Below, one piece after another: positions 35,410 through 49,476 of a stretch of 64,000 bases of DNA. How positions within the stretch are numbered: position 1 is the stretch's first letter; every line of letters starts with the position of its first letter. The notes under the pieces were generated by a model. That model ran no database searches and was not told the DNA's origin. It saw only the letters and a program-made list of their open reading frames with translations. The position numbers and the translations under genes are program-made. The stretch comes from Henricia sp. BOLD:AAB3569 (Eukaryota > Echinodermata > Asteroidea > Spinulosida > Echinasteridae), in assembly GCA_037783545.1 (NCBI GenBank), contig JBBELK010000096.1, forward strand, positions 3,348,001-3,412,000. Reading direction: 5' to 3'.

Positions 35410-38400
35410 CCCAGTTTTCCCTAAACTCTGAAATTTCTCGGCCATTTCCCGGCGAAAGTCTGTCAATTTTTCAGGACAAGTGCGGAATATAGACTGTTTG
35501 GAGCATGCAAAATTTGAAGTACGTCGGAAAATTTCTTGACTTCCAAATTGTCCGACGTTTGGACCACACTTTGACCAAATTCCGATCCCAAACAAGACTG
35601 AGCATGCGCACGAGTGATCAGGAATACACGGACAGCCACGGTCTGCAGAGCAGGCAGGAAGCCCGAGCCCAGTTTTCCCTAAACTCTGAAATTTCTCGGC
35701 CATTTCCCGGCGAAAGTCTGTCAATTTTTCAGGACAAGTGCGGAATATAGACTGTTTGGAGCATGCAAAATTTGAAGTTCGTCGGAAAATTTCTTGACTT
35801 CAAAATTTGCCGACGTTTGGACCACACTTTGACCAAATTCCAGTCCCAAACAAGACTGAGCCTGCGCACGAGTGATCAGGAGTACACGGACAGCCACGGT
35901 CTGCAGAGCAGGCAGGAAGCCCAGTTTTCCCTAAACTCTGAAATTTCTCGGCCATTTCCCGGCGAAAGTCTGTCAATTTTTCAGGACAAGTGCGGAATAT
36001 AGACTGTTTGGAGCATGCAAAATTTGAAGTTGGTCGGGAAATTTCTTGACTTCCAAATTTGCCGACGTTTGGACCACACTTTGACCAAATTCCCGTCCCA
36101 AACAAGACTGAGCATGCGCACGAGTGATCAGGATACACGGACAGCCACGGTCTGCAGAGCAGGCAGGAAGCCCAGTTTTCCCTAAACTCTGAAATTTATC
36201 GGCCATTTCCCGGCGAAAGTCTGTCAATTTTTCAGGACAAGTGCGGAATATAGACTGTTTGGAGCATGCAAAATTTGAAGTACGTCGGAAAATTTATTGA
36301 CTTCCAAATTGTCCGACGTTTGGACCACACTTTGACCAAAATCCCGTCCCAAACAAGACTGAGCATGCGCACGAGTGATCAGGAGTACACGGACAGCCAC
36401 GGTCTGCAGAGCAGGCAGGAAGCCCGAGCCCAGTTTTCCCTAAAATCTGAAATTTCTCGGCCATTTCCCGGCGAAAGTCTGTCAATTTTTCAGGACAAGT
36501 GCGGAATATAGACTGTTTGGAGCATGCAAAATTTGAAGTTCGTCGGAAAATTTCTTGACTTCAAAATTTGCCGACGTTTGGACCACACTTTGACCAAATT
36601 CCCGTCCCAAACAAGACTGAGCATGCGCACGATTGATCAGGAGTACACGGACAGCCACGGTCTGCAGAGCAGGCAGGAAGCCCAGTTTTCCCTAAACTCT
36701 GAAATTTCTCGGCCATTTCCCGGCGAAAGTCTGTCAATTTTTCAGGACAAGTGCGGAATATAGACTGTTTGGAGCATGCAAAATTTGAAGTTCGTCTGAA
36801 AATTTCTTGACTTCAAAATTTGCCGACGTTTGGACCACACTTTGACCAAATTCCCGTCCCAAACAAGACTGAGCCTGCGCACGAGTGATCAGGAGTACAC
36901 GGACAGCCACGGTCTGCAGAGCAGGCAGGAAGCCCAGTTTTCCATAAACTCTGAAATTTCTCGGCCATTTCCCGGCGAAAGTCTGTCAATTTTTCAGGAC
37001 AAGTGCGGAATATAGACTGTTTGGAGCATGCAAAATTTGAAGTTCGTCGGAAAATTTCTTGACTTCAAAATTTGCCGACGTTTGGACCACACTTTGACCA
37101 AATTCCCGTCCCAAACAAGACTGAGCATGCGCACGAGTGATCAGGAGTACACTGACAGCCACGGTCTGCAGAGCAGGCAGGAAGCCCAGTTTTCCCTAAA
37201 CTCTGAAATTTCTCGGCCATTTCCCGGCGAAAGTCTGTCAATTTTTCAGGACAAGTGCGGAATATAGACTGTTTGGAGCATGCAAAATTTGAAGTTCGTC
37301 GGAAAATTTCTTGACTTCAAAATTTGCCGACGTTTGGACCACACTTTGACCAAATTCCCGTCCCAAACAAGACTGAGCCTGCGCACGAGTGATCAGGAGT
37401 ACACGGACAGCCACGGTCTGCAGAGCAGGCAGGAAGCCCAGTTTTCCCTAAACTCTGAAATTTCTCGGCCATTTCCCGGCGAAAGTCTGTCAATTTTTCA
37501 GGACAAGTGCGGAATATAGACTGTTTGGAGCATGCAAAATTTGAAGTTCGTCGGAAAATTTCTTGACTTCAAAATTTGCCGACGTTTGGACCACACTTTG
37601 ACCAAATTCCCGTCCCAAACAAGACTGAGCCTGCGCACGAGTGATCAGGAGTACACGGACAGCCACGGTCTGCAGAGCAGGCAGGAAGCCCAGTTTTCCA
37701 TAAACTCTGAAATTTCTCGGCCATTTCCCGGCGAAAGTCTGTCAATTTTTCAGGACAAGTGCGGAATATAGACTGTTTGGAGCATGCAAAATTTGAAGTT
37801 CGTCGGAAAATTTCTTGACTTCAAAATTTGCCGACGTTTGGACCACACTTTGACCAAATTCCCGTCCCAAACAAGACTGAGCATGCGCACGAGTGATCAG
37901 GAGTACACTGACAGCCACGGTCTGCAGAGCAGGCAGGAAGCCCGGGCCCAGTTTTCCCTAAACTCTGAAATTTCTCGGCCATTTCCCGGCGAAAGTCTGT
38001 AAATTTTTCAGGACAAGTGTGGAATATAGACTGTTTGGAGCATGCAAAATTTGAAGTTCGTCGGAAAATTTCTTGACTTCCAAATTTGCCGACGTTTGGA
38101 CCACACTTTGACCAAATTCCCGTCCCAAACAAGACTGAGCATGCGCACGAGTGATCAGGAGTACACGGACAGCCACGGTCTGCAGAGCAGGCAGGAAGCC
38201 CAGTTTTCCCTAAACTCTGAAATTTCTCGGCCATTTCCCGGCGAAAGTCTGTCAATTTTTCAGGACAAGTGCGGAATATAGACTGTTTGGAGCATGCAAA
38301 ATTTGAAGTTCGTCGGAAAATTTCTTGACTTCAAAATTTGCCGACGTTTGGATCACACTTTGACCAAATTCCCGTCCCAAACAAGACTGAGCCTGCGCAC

Positions 38401-39859
38401 GAGTGATCAGGAGTACACGGACAGCCACGGTCTGCAGAGCAGGCAGGAAGCCCAGTTTTCCATAAACTCTGAAATTTCTCGGCCATTTCCCGGCGAAAGT
38501 CTGTGAATTGTTCAGGACAAGTGCGGAATATAGACTGTTTGGAGCATGCAAAATTTGAAGTTCGTCGGAAAATTTCTTGACTTCAAAATTTGCCGACGTT
38601 TGGACCACACTTTGACCAAATTCCCGTCCCAAACAAGACTGAGCATGCGCACGATTGATCAGGAGTACACGGACAGCCACGGTCTGCAGAGCAGGCAGGA
38701 AGCCCAGTTTTCCCTAAACTCTGAAATTTCTCGGCCATTTCCCGGCGAAAGTCTGTCAATTTTTCAGGACAAGTGCGGAATATAGACTGTTTGGAGCATG
38801 CAAAATTTGAAGTTCGTCGGAAAATTTCTTGACTTCAAAATTTGCCGACGTTTGGACCACACTTTGACCAAATTCCCGTCCCAAACAAGACTGAGCCTGC
38901 GCACGAGTGATCAGGAGTACACGGACAGCCACGGTCTGCAGAGCAGGCAGGAAGCCCAGTTTTCCATAAACTCTGAAATTTCTCGGCCATTTCCCGGCGA
39001 AAGTCTGTAAATTTTTCAGGACAAGTGCGGAATATAGACTGTTTGGAGCATGCAAAATTTGAAGTTCGTCGGAAAATTTCTTGACTTCAAAATTTGCCGA
39101 CGTTTGGACCACACTTTGACCAAATTCCCGTCCCAAACAAGACTGAGCATGCGCACGAGTGATCAGGAGTACACTGACAGCCACGGTCTGCAGAGCAGGC
39201 AGGAAGCCCGGGCCCAGTTTTCCCTAAACTCTGAAATTTCTCGGCCATTTCCCGGCGAAAGTCTGTCAATTTTTCAGGACAAGTGTGGAATATAGACTGT
39301 TTGGAGCATGCAAAATTTGAAGTTCGTCGGAAAATTTCTTGACTTCAAAATTTGCCGACGTTTGGACCACACTTTGACCAAATTCCCGTCCCAAACAAGA
39401 CTGAGCATGCGCACGAGTGATCAGGAGTACACTGACAGCCACGGTCTGCAGAGCAGGCAGGAAGCCCGAGCCCAGTTTTCCCTAAACTCTGAAATTTCTC
39501 GACCATTTCCCGGCGAAAGTCTGTCAATTTTTCAGGACAAGTGCGGAATATAGACTGTTTGGAGCATGCAAAATTTGAAGTTCGTCGGAAAATTTCTTGA
39601 CTTCAAAATTTGCCGACGTTTGGACCACACTTTGACCAAATTCCCGTCCCAAACAAGACTGAGCATGCGCACGAGTGATCAGGAGTACACGGACAGCCAC
39701 AGTCTGCAGAGCAGGCAGGAAGCCCAGTTTTCCCTAAACTCTGAAATTTCTCGGCCATTTCCCGGCGAAAGTCTGTCAATTTTTCAGGACAAGTGCGGAA
39801 TATAGACTGTTTGGAGCATGCAAAATTTGAAGTTGGTCGGGAAATTTCTTGACTTCCAA
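35410..39859 (+). repeat. Mosaic satellite zone with alternating subfamilies
   Basis: Units of 251, 252 and 258 bp carry mixed markers: attgtccgacg (35505, 36266), gcctgcgc with ccataaac (36776, 37532, 38294, 38798), gattgatc (36524, 38546), actgacagc (37028, 37784, 39050, 39308) and ggatacac with a 1-bp loss (36015, 39818). Several units end in gtctgtaaat. A local two-unit periodicity of 504 bp is visible at 38294-39049. No non-satellite sequence is present. Confidence 0.85.
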
Positions 39860-42100
39860 ATTTGCCGACGTTTGGACCACACTTTGACCAAATTCCCGTC
39901 CCAAACAAGACTGAGCATGCGCACGAGTGATCAGGATACACGGACAGCCACGGTCTGCAGAGCAGGCAGGAAGCCCAGTTTTCCCTAAACTCTGAAATTT
40001 CTCGGCCATTTCCCGGCGAAAGTCTGTCAATTTTTCAGGACAAGTGCGGAATATAGACTGTTTGGAGCATGCAAAATTTGAAGTACGTCGGAAAATTTAT
40101 TGACTTCCAAATTGTCCGACGTTTGGACCACACTTTGACCAAATTCCCGTCCCAAACAAGACTGAGCATGCGCACGAGTGATCAGGAGTACACGGACAGC
40201 CACGGTCTGCAGAGCAGGCAGGAAGCCCGAGCCCAGTTTTCCCTAAAATCTGAAATTTCTCGGCCATTTCCCGGCGAAAGTCTGTCAATTTTTCAGGACA
40301 AGTGCGGAATATAGACTGTTTGGAGCATGCAAAATTTGAAGTTCGTCGGAAAATTTCTTGACTTCAAAATTTGCTGACGTTTGGACCACACTTTGACCAA
40401 ATTCCCGTCCCAAACAAGACTGAGCATGCGCACGAGTGATCAGGAGTACACGGACAGCCACGGTCTGCAGAGCAGGCAGGAAGCCCAGTTTTCCCTAAAA
40501 TCTGAAATTTCTCGGCCATTTCCCGGCGAAAGTCTGTCAATTTTTCAGGACAAGTGCGGAATATAGACTGTTTGGAGCATGCAAAATTTGAAGTTCGTCG
40601 GAAAATTTCTTGACTTCAAAATTTGCCGACGTTTGGACCACACTTTGACCAAATTCCCGTCCCAAACAAGACTGAGCATGCGCACGATTGATCAGGAGTA
40701 CACGGACAGCCACGGTCTGCAGAGCAGGCAGGAAGCCCAGTTTTCCCTAAACTCTGAAATTTCTCGGCCATTTCCCGGCGAAAGTCTGTCAATTTTTCAG
40801 GACAAGTGCGGAATATAGACTGTTTGGAGCATGCAAAATTTGAAGTTCGTCGGAAAATTTCTTGACTTCAAAATTTGCCGACGTTTGGACCACACTTTGA
40901 CCAAATTCCCGTCCCAAACAAGACTGAGCCTGCGCACGAGTGATCAGGAGTACACGGACAGCCACGGTCTGCAGAGCAGGCAGGAAGCCCAGTTTTCCAT
41001 AAACTCTGAAATTTCTCGGCCATTTCCCGGCGAAAGTCTGTCAATTTTTCAGGACAAGTGCGGAATATAGACTGTTTGGAGCATGCAAAATTTGAAGTTC
41101 GTCGGAAAATTTCTTGACTTCAAAATTTGCCGACGTTTGGACCACACTTTGACCAAATTCCCGTCCCAAACAAGACTGAGCATGCGCACGAGTGATCAGG
41201 ATACACGGACAGCCACGGTCTGCAGAGCAGGCAGGAAGCCCAGTTTTCCCTAAACTCTGAAATTTCTCGGCCATTTCCCGGCGAAAGTCTGTCAATTTTT
41301 CAGGACAAGTGCGGAATATAGACTGTTTGGAGCATGCAAAATTTGAAGTACGTCGGAAAATTTATTGACTTCCAAATTGTCCGACGTTTGGACCACACTT
41401 TGACCAAATTCCCGTCCCAAACAAGACTGAGCATGCGCACGAGTGATCAGGAGTACACGGACAGCCACGGTCTGCAGAGCAGGCAGGAAGCCCGAGCCCA
41501 GTTTTCCCTAAAATCTGAAATTTCTCGGCCATTTCCCGGCGAAAGTCTGTCAATTTTTCAGGACAAGTGCGGAATATAGACTGTTTGGAGCATGCAAAAT
41601 TTGAAGTTCGTCGGAAAATTTCTTGACTTCAAAATTTGCTGACGTTTGGACCACACTTTGACCAAATTCCCGTCCCAAACAAGACTGAGCATGCGCACGA
41701 GTGATCAGGAGTACACGGACAGCCACGGTCTGCAGAGCAGGCAGGAAGCCCAGTTTTCCCTAAAATCTGAAATTTCTCGGCCATTTCCCGGCGAAAGTCT
41801 GTCAATTTTTCAGGACAAGTGCGGAATATAGACTGTTTGGAGCATGCAAAATTTGAAGTTCGTCGGAAAATTTCTTGACTTCAAAATTTGCCGACGTTTG
41901 GACCACACTTTGACCAAATTCCCGTCCCAAACAAGACTGAGCATGCGCACGATTGATCAGGAGTACACGGACAGCCACGGTCTGCAGAGCAGGCAGGAAG
42001 CCCAGTTTTCCCTAAACTCTGAAATTTCTCGGCCATTTCCCGGCGAAAGTCTGTCAATTTTTCAGGACAAGTGCGGAATATAGACTGTTTGGAGCATGCA
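39860..42100 (+). repeat. 1,265-bp five-unit tandem duplication
   Basis: The units at 40069, 40327 and 40579 recur at 41334, 41592 and 41844 with the same markers: attgtccgacg, gctgacg with ctaaaatctg, and gattgatc. The unit preceding each copy (39818 and 41083) has the ggatacac 1-bp deletion. The period is 258+252+252+252+251 bp. Confidence 0.85.
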
Positions 42101-42857
42101 AAATTTGAAGTTCGTCGGAAAATTTCTTGACTTCAAAATTTGCCGACGTTTGGACCACACTTTGACCAAATTCCCGTCCCAAACAAGACTGAGCATGCGC
42201 ACGAGTGATCAGGAGTACACTGACAGCCACGGTCTGCAGAGCAGGCAGGAAGCCCGGGCCCAGTTTTCCCTAAACTCTGAAATTTCTCGGCCATTTCCCG
42301 GCGAAAGTCTGTAAATTTTTCAGGACAAGTGCGGAATATAGACTGTTTGGAGCATGCAAAATTTGAAGTTCGTCGGAAAATTTCTTGACTTCAAAATTTG
42401 CCGACGTTTGGACCACACTTTGACCAAATTCCCGTCCCAAACAAGACTGAGCATGCGCACGATTGATCAGGAGTACACGGACAGCCACGGTCTGCAGAGC
42501 AGGCAGGAAGCCCAGTTTTCCCTAAACTCTGAAATTTCTCGGCCATTTCCCGGCGAAAGTCTGTCAATTTTTCAGGACAAGTGCGGAATATAGACTGTTT
42601 GGAGCATGCAAAATTTGAAGTTCGTCGGAAAATTTCTTGACTTCCAAATTTGCCGACGTTTGGACCACACTTTGACCAAATTCCCGTCCCAAACAAGACT
42701 GAGCATGCGCACGAGTGATCAGGAGTACACGGACAGCCACGGTCTGCAGAGCAGGCAGGAAGCCCAGTTTTCCCTAAACTCTGAAATTTCTCGGCCATTT
42801 CCCGGCGAAAGTCTGTCAATTTTTCAGGACAAGTGTGGAATATAGACTGTTTGGAGC

Positions 42858-45155
42858 ATGCACAATTTGAAGTTCGTCGGAAAATTTCTTGACTTCAACA
42901 TTTGCCGACGTTTGGACCACACTTTGACCAAATTCCCGTCCCAAACAAGACTGAGCATGCGCACGAGTGATCAGGAGTACACTGACAGCCACGGTCTGCA
43001 GAGCAGGCAGGAAGCCCGAGCCCAGTTTTCCCTAAACTCTGAAATTTCTCGACCATTTCCCGGCGAAAGTCTGTCAATTTTTCAGGACAAGTGCGGAATA
43101 TAGACTGTTTGGAGCATGCAAAATTTGAAGTTGGTCGGAAAATTTCTTGACTTCCAAATTTGCCGACGTTTGGACCACACTTTGACCAAATTCCCGTCCC
43201 AAACAAGACTGAGCATGCGCACGAGTGATCAGGAGTACACGGACAGCCACGGTCTGCAGAGCAGGCAGGAAGCCCAGTTTTCTCTAAACTCTGAAATTTC
43301 TCGGCCATTTCCCGGCGAAAGTCTGTCAATTTTTCAGGACAAGTGCGGAATATAGACTGTTTGGAGCATGCAAAATTTGAAGTACGTCGGAAAATTTCTT
43401 GACTTCCAAATTTTCCGACGTTTGGACCACACTTTGACCAAATTCCCGTCCCAAACAAGACTGAGCATGCGCACGAGTGATCAGGAATACACGGACAGCC
43501 ACGGTCTGCAGAGCAGGCAGGAAGCCCGAGCCCAGTTTTCCCTAAACTCTGAAATTTCTCGGCCATTTCCCGGCGAAAGTCTGTCAATTTTTCAGGACAA
43601 GTGCGGAATATAGACTGTTTGGAGCATGCAAAATTTGAAGTTCGTCGGAAAATTTCTTGACTTCAAAATTTGCCGACGTTTGGACCACACTTTGACCAAA
43701 TTCCCGTCCCAAACAAGACTGAGCATGCGCACGAGTGATCAGGAGTACACTGACAGCCACGGTCTGCAGAGCAGGCAGGAAGCCCAGTTTTCCCTAAACT
43801 CTGAAATTTCTCGGCCATTTCCCGGCGAAAGTCTGTCAATTTTTCAGGACAAGTGCGGAATATAGACTGTTTGGAGCATGCAAAATTTAAAGTTCGTCGG
43901 AAAATTTCTTGACTTCAAAATTTGCCGACGTTTGGACCACACTTTGACCAAATTCCCGTCCCAAACAAGACTGAGCATGCGCACGAGTGATCAGGAGTAC
44001 ACGGACAGCCACGGTCTGCAGAGCAGGCAGGAAGCCCGAGCCCAGTTTTCCCTAAAATCTGAAATTTCTCGGCCATTTCCCGGCGAAAGTCTGTCAATTT
44101 TTCAGGACAAGTGCGGAATATAGACTGTTTGGAGCATGCAAAATTTGAAGTTCGTCGGAAAATTTCTTGACTTCAAAATTTGCCGACGTTTGGACCACAC
44201 TTTGACCAAATTCCTGTCCCAAACAAGACTGAGCATGCGCACGAGTGATCAGGAGTACACGGACAGCCACGGTCTGCAGAGCAGGCAGGAAGCCCAGTTT
44301 TCCCTAAACTCTGAAATTTCTCGGCCATTTCCCGGCGAAAGTCTGTCAATTTTTCAGGACAAGTGCGGAATATAGACTGTTTGGAGCATGCAAAATTTGA
44401 AGTTCGTCGGAAAATTTCTTGACTTCAAAATTTGCCGACGTTTGGACCACACTTTGACCAAATTCCCGTCCCAAACAAGACTGAGCATGCGCATGAGTGA
44501 TCAGGAGTACACTGACAGCCACGGTCTGCAGAGCAGGCTTGAAGCCCGAGCCCAGTTTTCCCTAAACTCTGAAATTTCTCGACCATTTCCCGGCGAAAGT
44601 CTGTCAATTTTTCAGGACAAGTGCGGAATATAGACTGTTTGGAGCATGCAAAATTTGAAGTTGGTCGGAAAATTTCTTGACTTCCAAATTTGCCGACGTT
44701 TGGACCACACTTTGACCAAATTCCCGTCCCAAACAAGACTGAGCATGCGCACGAGTGATCAGGAGTACACGGACAGCCACGGTCTGCAGAGCAGGCAGGA
44801 AGCCCAGTTTTCTCTAAACTCTGAAATTTCTCGGCCATTTCCCGGCGAAAGTCTGTCAATTTTTCAGGACAAGTGCGGAATATAGACTGTTTGGAGCATG
44901 CAAAATTTGAAGTACGTCGGAAAATTTCTTGACTTCCAAATTTTCCGACGTTTGGACCACACTTTGACCAAATTCCCGTCCCAAACAAGACTGAGCATGC
45001 GCACGAGTGATCAGGAATACACGGACAGCCACGGTCTGCAGAGCAGGCAGGAAGCCCGAGCCCAGTTTTCCCTAAACTCTGAAATTTCTCGGCCATTTCC
45101 CGGCGAAAGTCTGTCAATTTTTCAGGACAAGTGCGGAATATAGACTGTTTGGAGC
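42858..45155 (+). repeat. 1,530-bp six-unit periodicity
   Basis: Units at 42858, 43116 and 43368 correspond to those at 44388, 44646 and 44898, sharing ctcgaccat, ggtcggaaa with tttctctaaac, and ttttccgacg with gaatacac. The units between and after the copies differ, so only about three units are clearly shared. Confidence 0.8.
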
Positions 45156-46673
45156 ATGCAAAATTTGAAGTACGTCGGAAAATTTCTTGACTTCCAAATT
45201 GTCCGACGTTTGGACCACACTTTGACCAAATTCCCGTCCCAAACAAGACTGAGCATGCGCACGAGTGATCAGGAGTACACGGACAGCCACGGTCTGCAGA
45301 GCAGGCAGGAAGCCCAGTTTTCCCTAAACTCTGAAATTTCTCGGCCATTTCCCGGCGAAAGTCTGTCAATTTTTCAGGACAAGTGCGGAATATAGACTGT
45401 TTGGAGCATGAAAAATTTGAAGTTCGTCGGAAAATTTCTTGACTTCAAAATTTGCCGACGTTTGGACCACACTTTGACCAAATTCCCGTCCCAAACAAGA
45501 CTGAGCATGCGCACGAGTGATCAGGAGTACACGGACAGCCACGGTCTGCAGAGCAGGCAGGAAGCCCAGTTTTCCCTAAAATCTGAAATTTCTCGGCCAT
45601 TTCCCGGCGAAAGTCTGTCAATTTTTCAGGACAAGTGCGGAATATAGACTGTTTGGAGCATGCAAAATTTGAAGTACGTCGGAAAATTTCTTGACTTCCA
45701 AATTGTCCGACGTTTGGACCACACTTTGACCAAATTCCCGTCCCAAACAAGACTGAGCATGCGCACGAGTGATCAGGAGTACACGGACAGCCACGGTCTG
45801 CAGAGCAGGCAGGAAGCCCAGTTTTCCCTAAACTCTGAAATTTCTCGGCCATTTCCCGGCCAAAGTCTGTCAATTTTTCAGGACAAGTGCGGAATATAGA
45901 CTGTTTGGAGCATGAAAAATTTGAAGTTCGTCGGAAAATTTCTTGACTTCAAAATTTGCCGACGTTTGGACCACACTTTGACCAAATTCCCGTCCCAAAC
46001 AAGACTGAGCATGCGCACGAGTGATCAGGAGTACACGGACAGCCACGGTCTGCAGAGCAGGCAGGAAGCCCAGTTTTCCCTAAAATCTGAAATTTCTCGG
46101 CCATTTCCCGGCGAAAGTCTGTCAATTTTTCAGGACAAGTGCGGAATATAGACTGTTTGGAGCATGCAAAATTTGAAGTACGTCGGAAAATTTCTTGACT
46201 TCCAAATTGTCCGACGTTTGGACCACACTTTGACCAAATTCCCGTCCCAAACAAGACTGAGCATGCGCACGAGTGATCAGGAGTACACGGACAGCCACGG
46301 TCTGCAGAGCAGGCAGGAAGCCCAGTTTTCCCTAAACTCTGAAATTTCTCGGCCATTTCCCGGCCAAAGTCTGTCAATTTTTCAGGACAAGTGCGGAATA
46401 TAGACTGTTTGGAGCATGAAAAATTTGAAGTTCGTCGGAAAATTTCTTGACTTCAAAATTTGCCGACGTTTGGACCACACTTTGACCAAATTCCCGTCCC
46501 AAACAAGACTGAGCATGCGCACGAGTGATCAGGAGTACACTGACAGCCACGGTCTGCAGAGCAGGCAGGAAGCCCGAGCCCAGTTTTCCCTAAACTCTGA
46601 AATTTCTCGACCATTTCCCGGCGAAAGTCTGTCAATTTTTCAAGACAAGTGCGGAATATAGACTGTTTGGAGC
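45156..46673 (+). repeat. 504-bp dimer higher-order repeat
   Basis: Two unit types alternate. One has attgtccgacg (45156, 45660, 46164). The other starts gcatgaaaaattt (45408, 45912, 46416), a form seen nowhere else in the window. The 45660 and 46164 units share cccggccaaag. The third second-type unit (46416) changes midway to the actgacagc subfamily. Confidence 0.88.
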
Positions 46674-48707
46674 ATGCAAAATTTGAAGTTCGTCGGAAAA
46701 TTTCTTGACTTCAAAATTTGCTGACGTTTGGACCACACTTTGACCAAATTCCCGTCCCAAACAAGACTGAGCATGCGCACGATTGATCAGGAGTACACGG
46801 ACAGCCACGGTCTGCAGAGCAGGCAGGAAGCCCAGTTTTCCCTAAACTCTGAAATTTCTCGGCCATTTCCCGGCGAAAGTCTGTCAATTTTTCAGGACAA
46901 GTGCGGAATATAGACTGTTTGGAGCATGCAAAATTTGAAGTTCGTCGGAAAATTTCTTGACTTCAAAATTTGCCGACGTTTGGACCACACTTTGACCAAA
47001 TTCCCGTCCCAAACAAGACTGAGCCTGCGCACGAGTGATCAGGAGTACACGGACAGCCACGGTCTGCAGAGCAGGCAGGAAGCCCAGTTTTCCATAAACT
47101 CTGAAATTTCTCGGCCATTTCCCGGCGAAAGTCTGTAAATTTTTCAGGACAAGTGCGGAATATAGACTGTTTGGAGCATGCAAAATTTGAAGTTCGTCGG
47201 AAAATTTCTTGACTTCAAAATTTGCCGACGTTTGGACCACACTTTGACCAAATTCCCGTCCCAAACAAGACTGAGCATGCGCACGAGTGATCAGGAGTAC
47301 ACGGACAGCCACGGTCTGCAGAGCAGGCAGGAAGCCCAGTTTTCCCTAAACTCTGAAATTTTTCGGCCATTTCCCGGCGAAAGTCTGTCAATTTTTCAGG
47401 ACAAGTGCGGAATATAGACTGTTTGGAGCATGCAAAATTTAAAGTTCGTCGGAAAATTTATTGACTTCAAAATTTGCCGACGTTTGGACCACACTTTGAC
47501 CAAATTCCCGTCCCAAACAAGACTGAGCATGCGCACGAGTGATCAGGAGTACACGGACAGCCACGGTGTGCAGAGCAGGCAGGAAGCCCGGGCCCAGTTT
47601 TCCCTAAACTCTGAAATTTCTCGGCCATTTCCAGGCGAAAGTCTGTCAATTTTTCAGGACAAGTGTGGAATATAGACTGTTTGGAGCATGCAAAATTTGA
47701 AGTTCGTCGGAAAATTTCTTGACTTCAAAATTTGCCGACGTTTGGATCACACTTTGACCAAATTCCCGTCCCAAACAAGACTGAGCATGCGCACGAGTGA
47801 TCAGGAGTACACGGACAGCCACGGTCTGCAGAGCAGGCAGGAAGCCCGAGCCCAGTTTTCCCTAAACTCTGAAATTTCTCGGCCATTTCCAGGCGAAAGT
47901 CTGTCAATTTTTCAGGACAAGTGCGGAATATAGACTGTTTGGAGCATGCAAAATTTGAAGTTGGTCGGGAAATTTCTTGACTTCCAAATTTGCCGACGTT
48001 TGGACCACACTTTGACCAAATTCCCGTCCCAAACAAGACTGAGCATGCGCACGAGTGATCAGGAGTACACGGACAGCCACGGTCTGCAGAGCAGGCAGGA
48101 AGCCCAGTTTTCCCTAAACTCTGAAATTTCTCGGCCATTTCCCGGCGAAAGTCTGTCAATTTTTCAGGACAAGTGCGGAATATAGACTGTTTGGAGCATG
48201 CAAAATTTGAAGTTGGTCGGAAAATTTCTTGACTTCCAAATTTGCCGACGTTTGGACCACACTTTGACCAAATTCCCGTCCCAAACAAGACTGAGCATGC
48301 GCACGAGTGATCAGGAGTACACGGACAGCCACGGTCTGCAGAGCAGGCAGGAAGCCCAGTTTTCCCTAAACTCTGAAATTTCTCGGCCATTTCCTGGCGA
48401 AAGTCTGTCAATTTTTCAGGACAAGTGCGGAATATAGACTGTTTGGAGCATGCAAAATTTGAAGTTCGTCGAAAAATGTCTTGACTTCAAAATTTGCCGA
48501 CGTTTGGACCACACTTTGACCAAATTCCCGTCACAAACAAGACTGAGCATGCGCACGAGTGATCAGGAATACACGGACAGCCACGGTCTGCAGAGCAGGC
48601 AGGAAGCCCGAGCCCAGTTTTCCCTAAACTCTGAAATTTATCGGCCATTTCCCGGCGAAAGTCTGTCAATTTTTCAGGACAAGTGCGGAATATAGACTGT
48701 TTGGAGC
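46674..48707 (+). repeat. Mosaic satellite units
   Basis: Eight units of 252 or 258 bp carry combinations seen elsewhere: gctgacg with gattgatc (46674), gcctgc with ccataaac (46926), ggtcgggaa (47946) and cgtcgaaaa with gtcacaaac (48450). Private changes include ggtgtgcag near 47,567, which removes that unit's CTGCAG site, and cctggcg at 48395. No other sequence is present. Confidence 0.8.
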
Positions 48708-49476
48708 ATGCAAAATTTGAAGTTCGTCGGAAAATTTCTTGACTTCAAAATTTGCCGACGTTTGGACCACACTTTGACCAAATTTCCGTCCCAAACAAGA
48801 CTGAGCATGCGCACGAGTGATCAGGAGTACACGGACAGCCACGGTCTGCAGAGCAGGCAGGAAGCCCAGTTTTCCCTAAACTCTGAAATTTCTCGGCCAT
48901 TTCCCGGCGAAAGTCTGTCAATTTTTTAGGACAAGTGCGGAATATAGACTGTTTGGAGCATGCAAAATTTGAAGTACGTCGGAAAATTTCTTGACTTCCA
49001 AATTTTCCGACGTTTGGACCACACTTTGACCAAATTCCCGTCCCAAACAAGACTGAGCATGCGCACGAGTGATCAGGAATACACGGACAGCCACGGTCTG
49101 CAGAGCAGGCAGGAAGCCCGAGCCCAGTTCTCCCTAAACTCTGAAATTTCTCGGCCATTTCCCGGCGAAAGTCTGTCAATTGTTCAGGACAAGTGCGGAA
49201 TATAGACTGTTTGGAGCATGCAAATTTTGAAGTTCGACTGAAAATATCTTGACTTCCAAATTTGCCGATGTTTGGACCACACTTTGACCAAATTCCCGTC
49301 CAAAACAAGACTGAGCATGCGCACGAGTGATCAGGAATACACGGACAGCCACGGTCTGCAGAGCAGGCAGGAAGCCCGAGCCCAGTTTTCCCTAAACTCT
49401 GAAATTTCTCGGCCATTTCCCGGCGAAAGTCTGTCAATTTTTTTAGGACAAGTGCGGAATATAGACTGTTTGGAGC
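48708..49476 (+). repeat. Three-unit cassette (252+258+259), first occurrence
   Basis: The cassette has three successive types. Type 1 has aaatttccgtccc and ttttttagg. Type 2 has ttttccgacg and gaatacac. Type 3 has cgactgaaaatatc, gccgatg and gtccaaaac. The same order recurs from 52549 and 55099, from within the hybrid units at 55867 and 57668, and from 58695. This first occurrence is followed by an unrelated ggtcgggaa unit. Confidence 0.85.
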
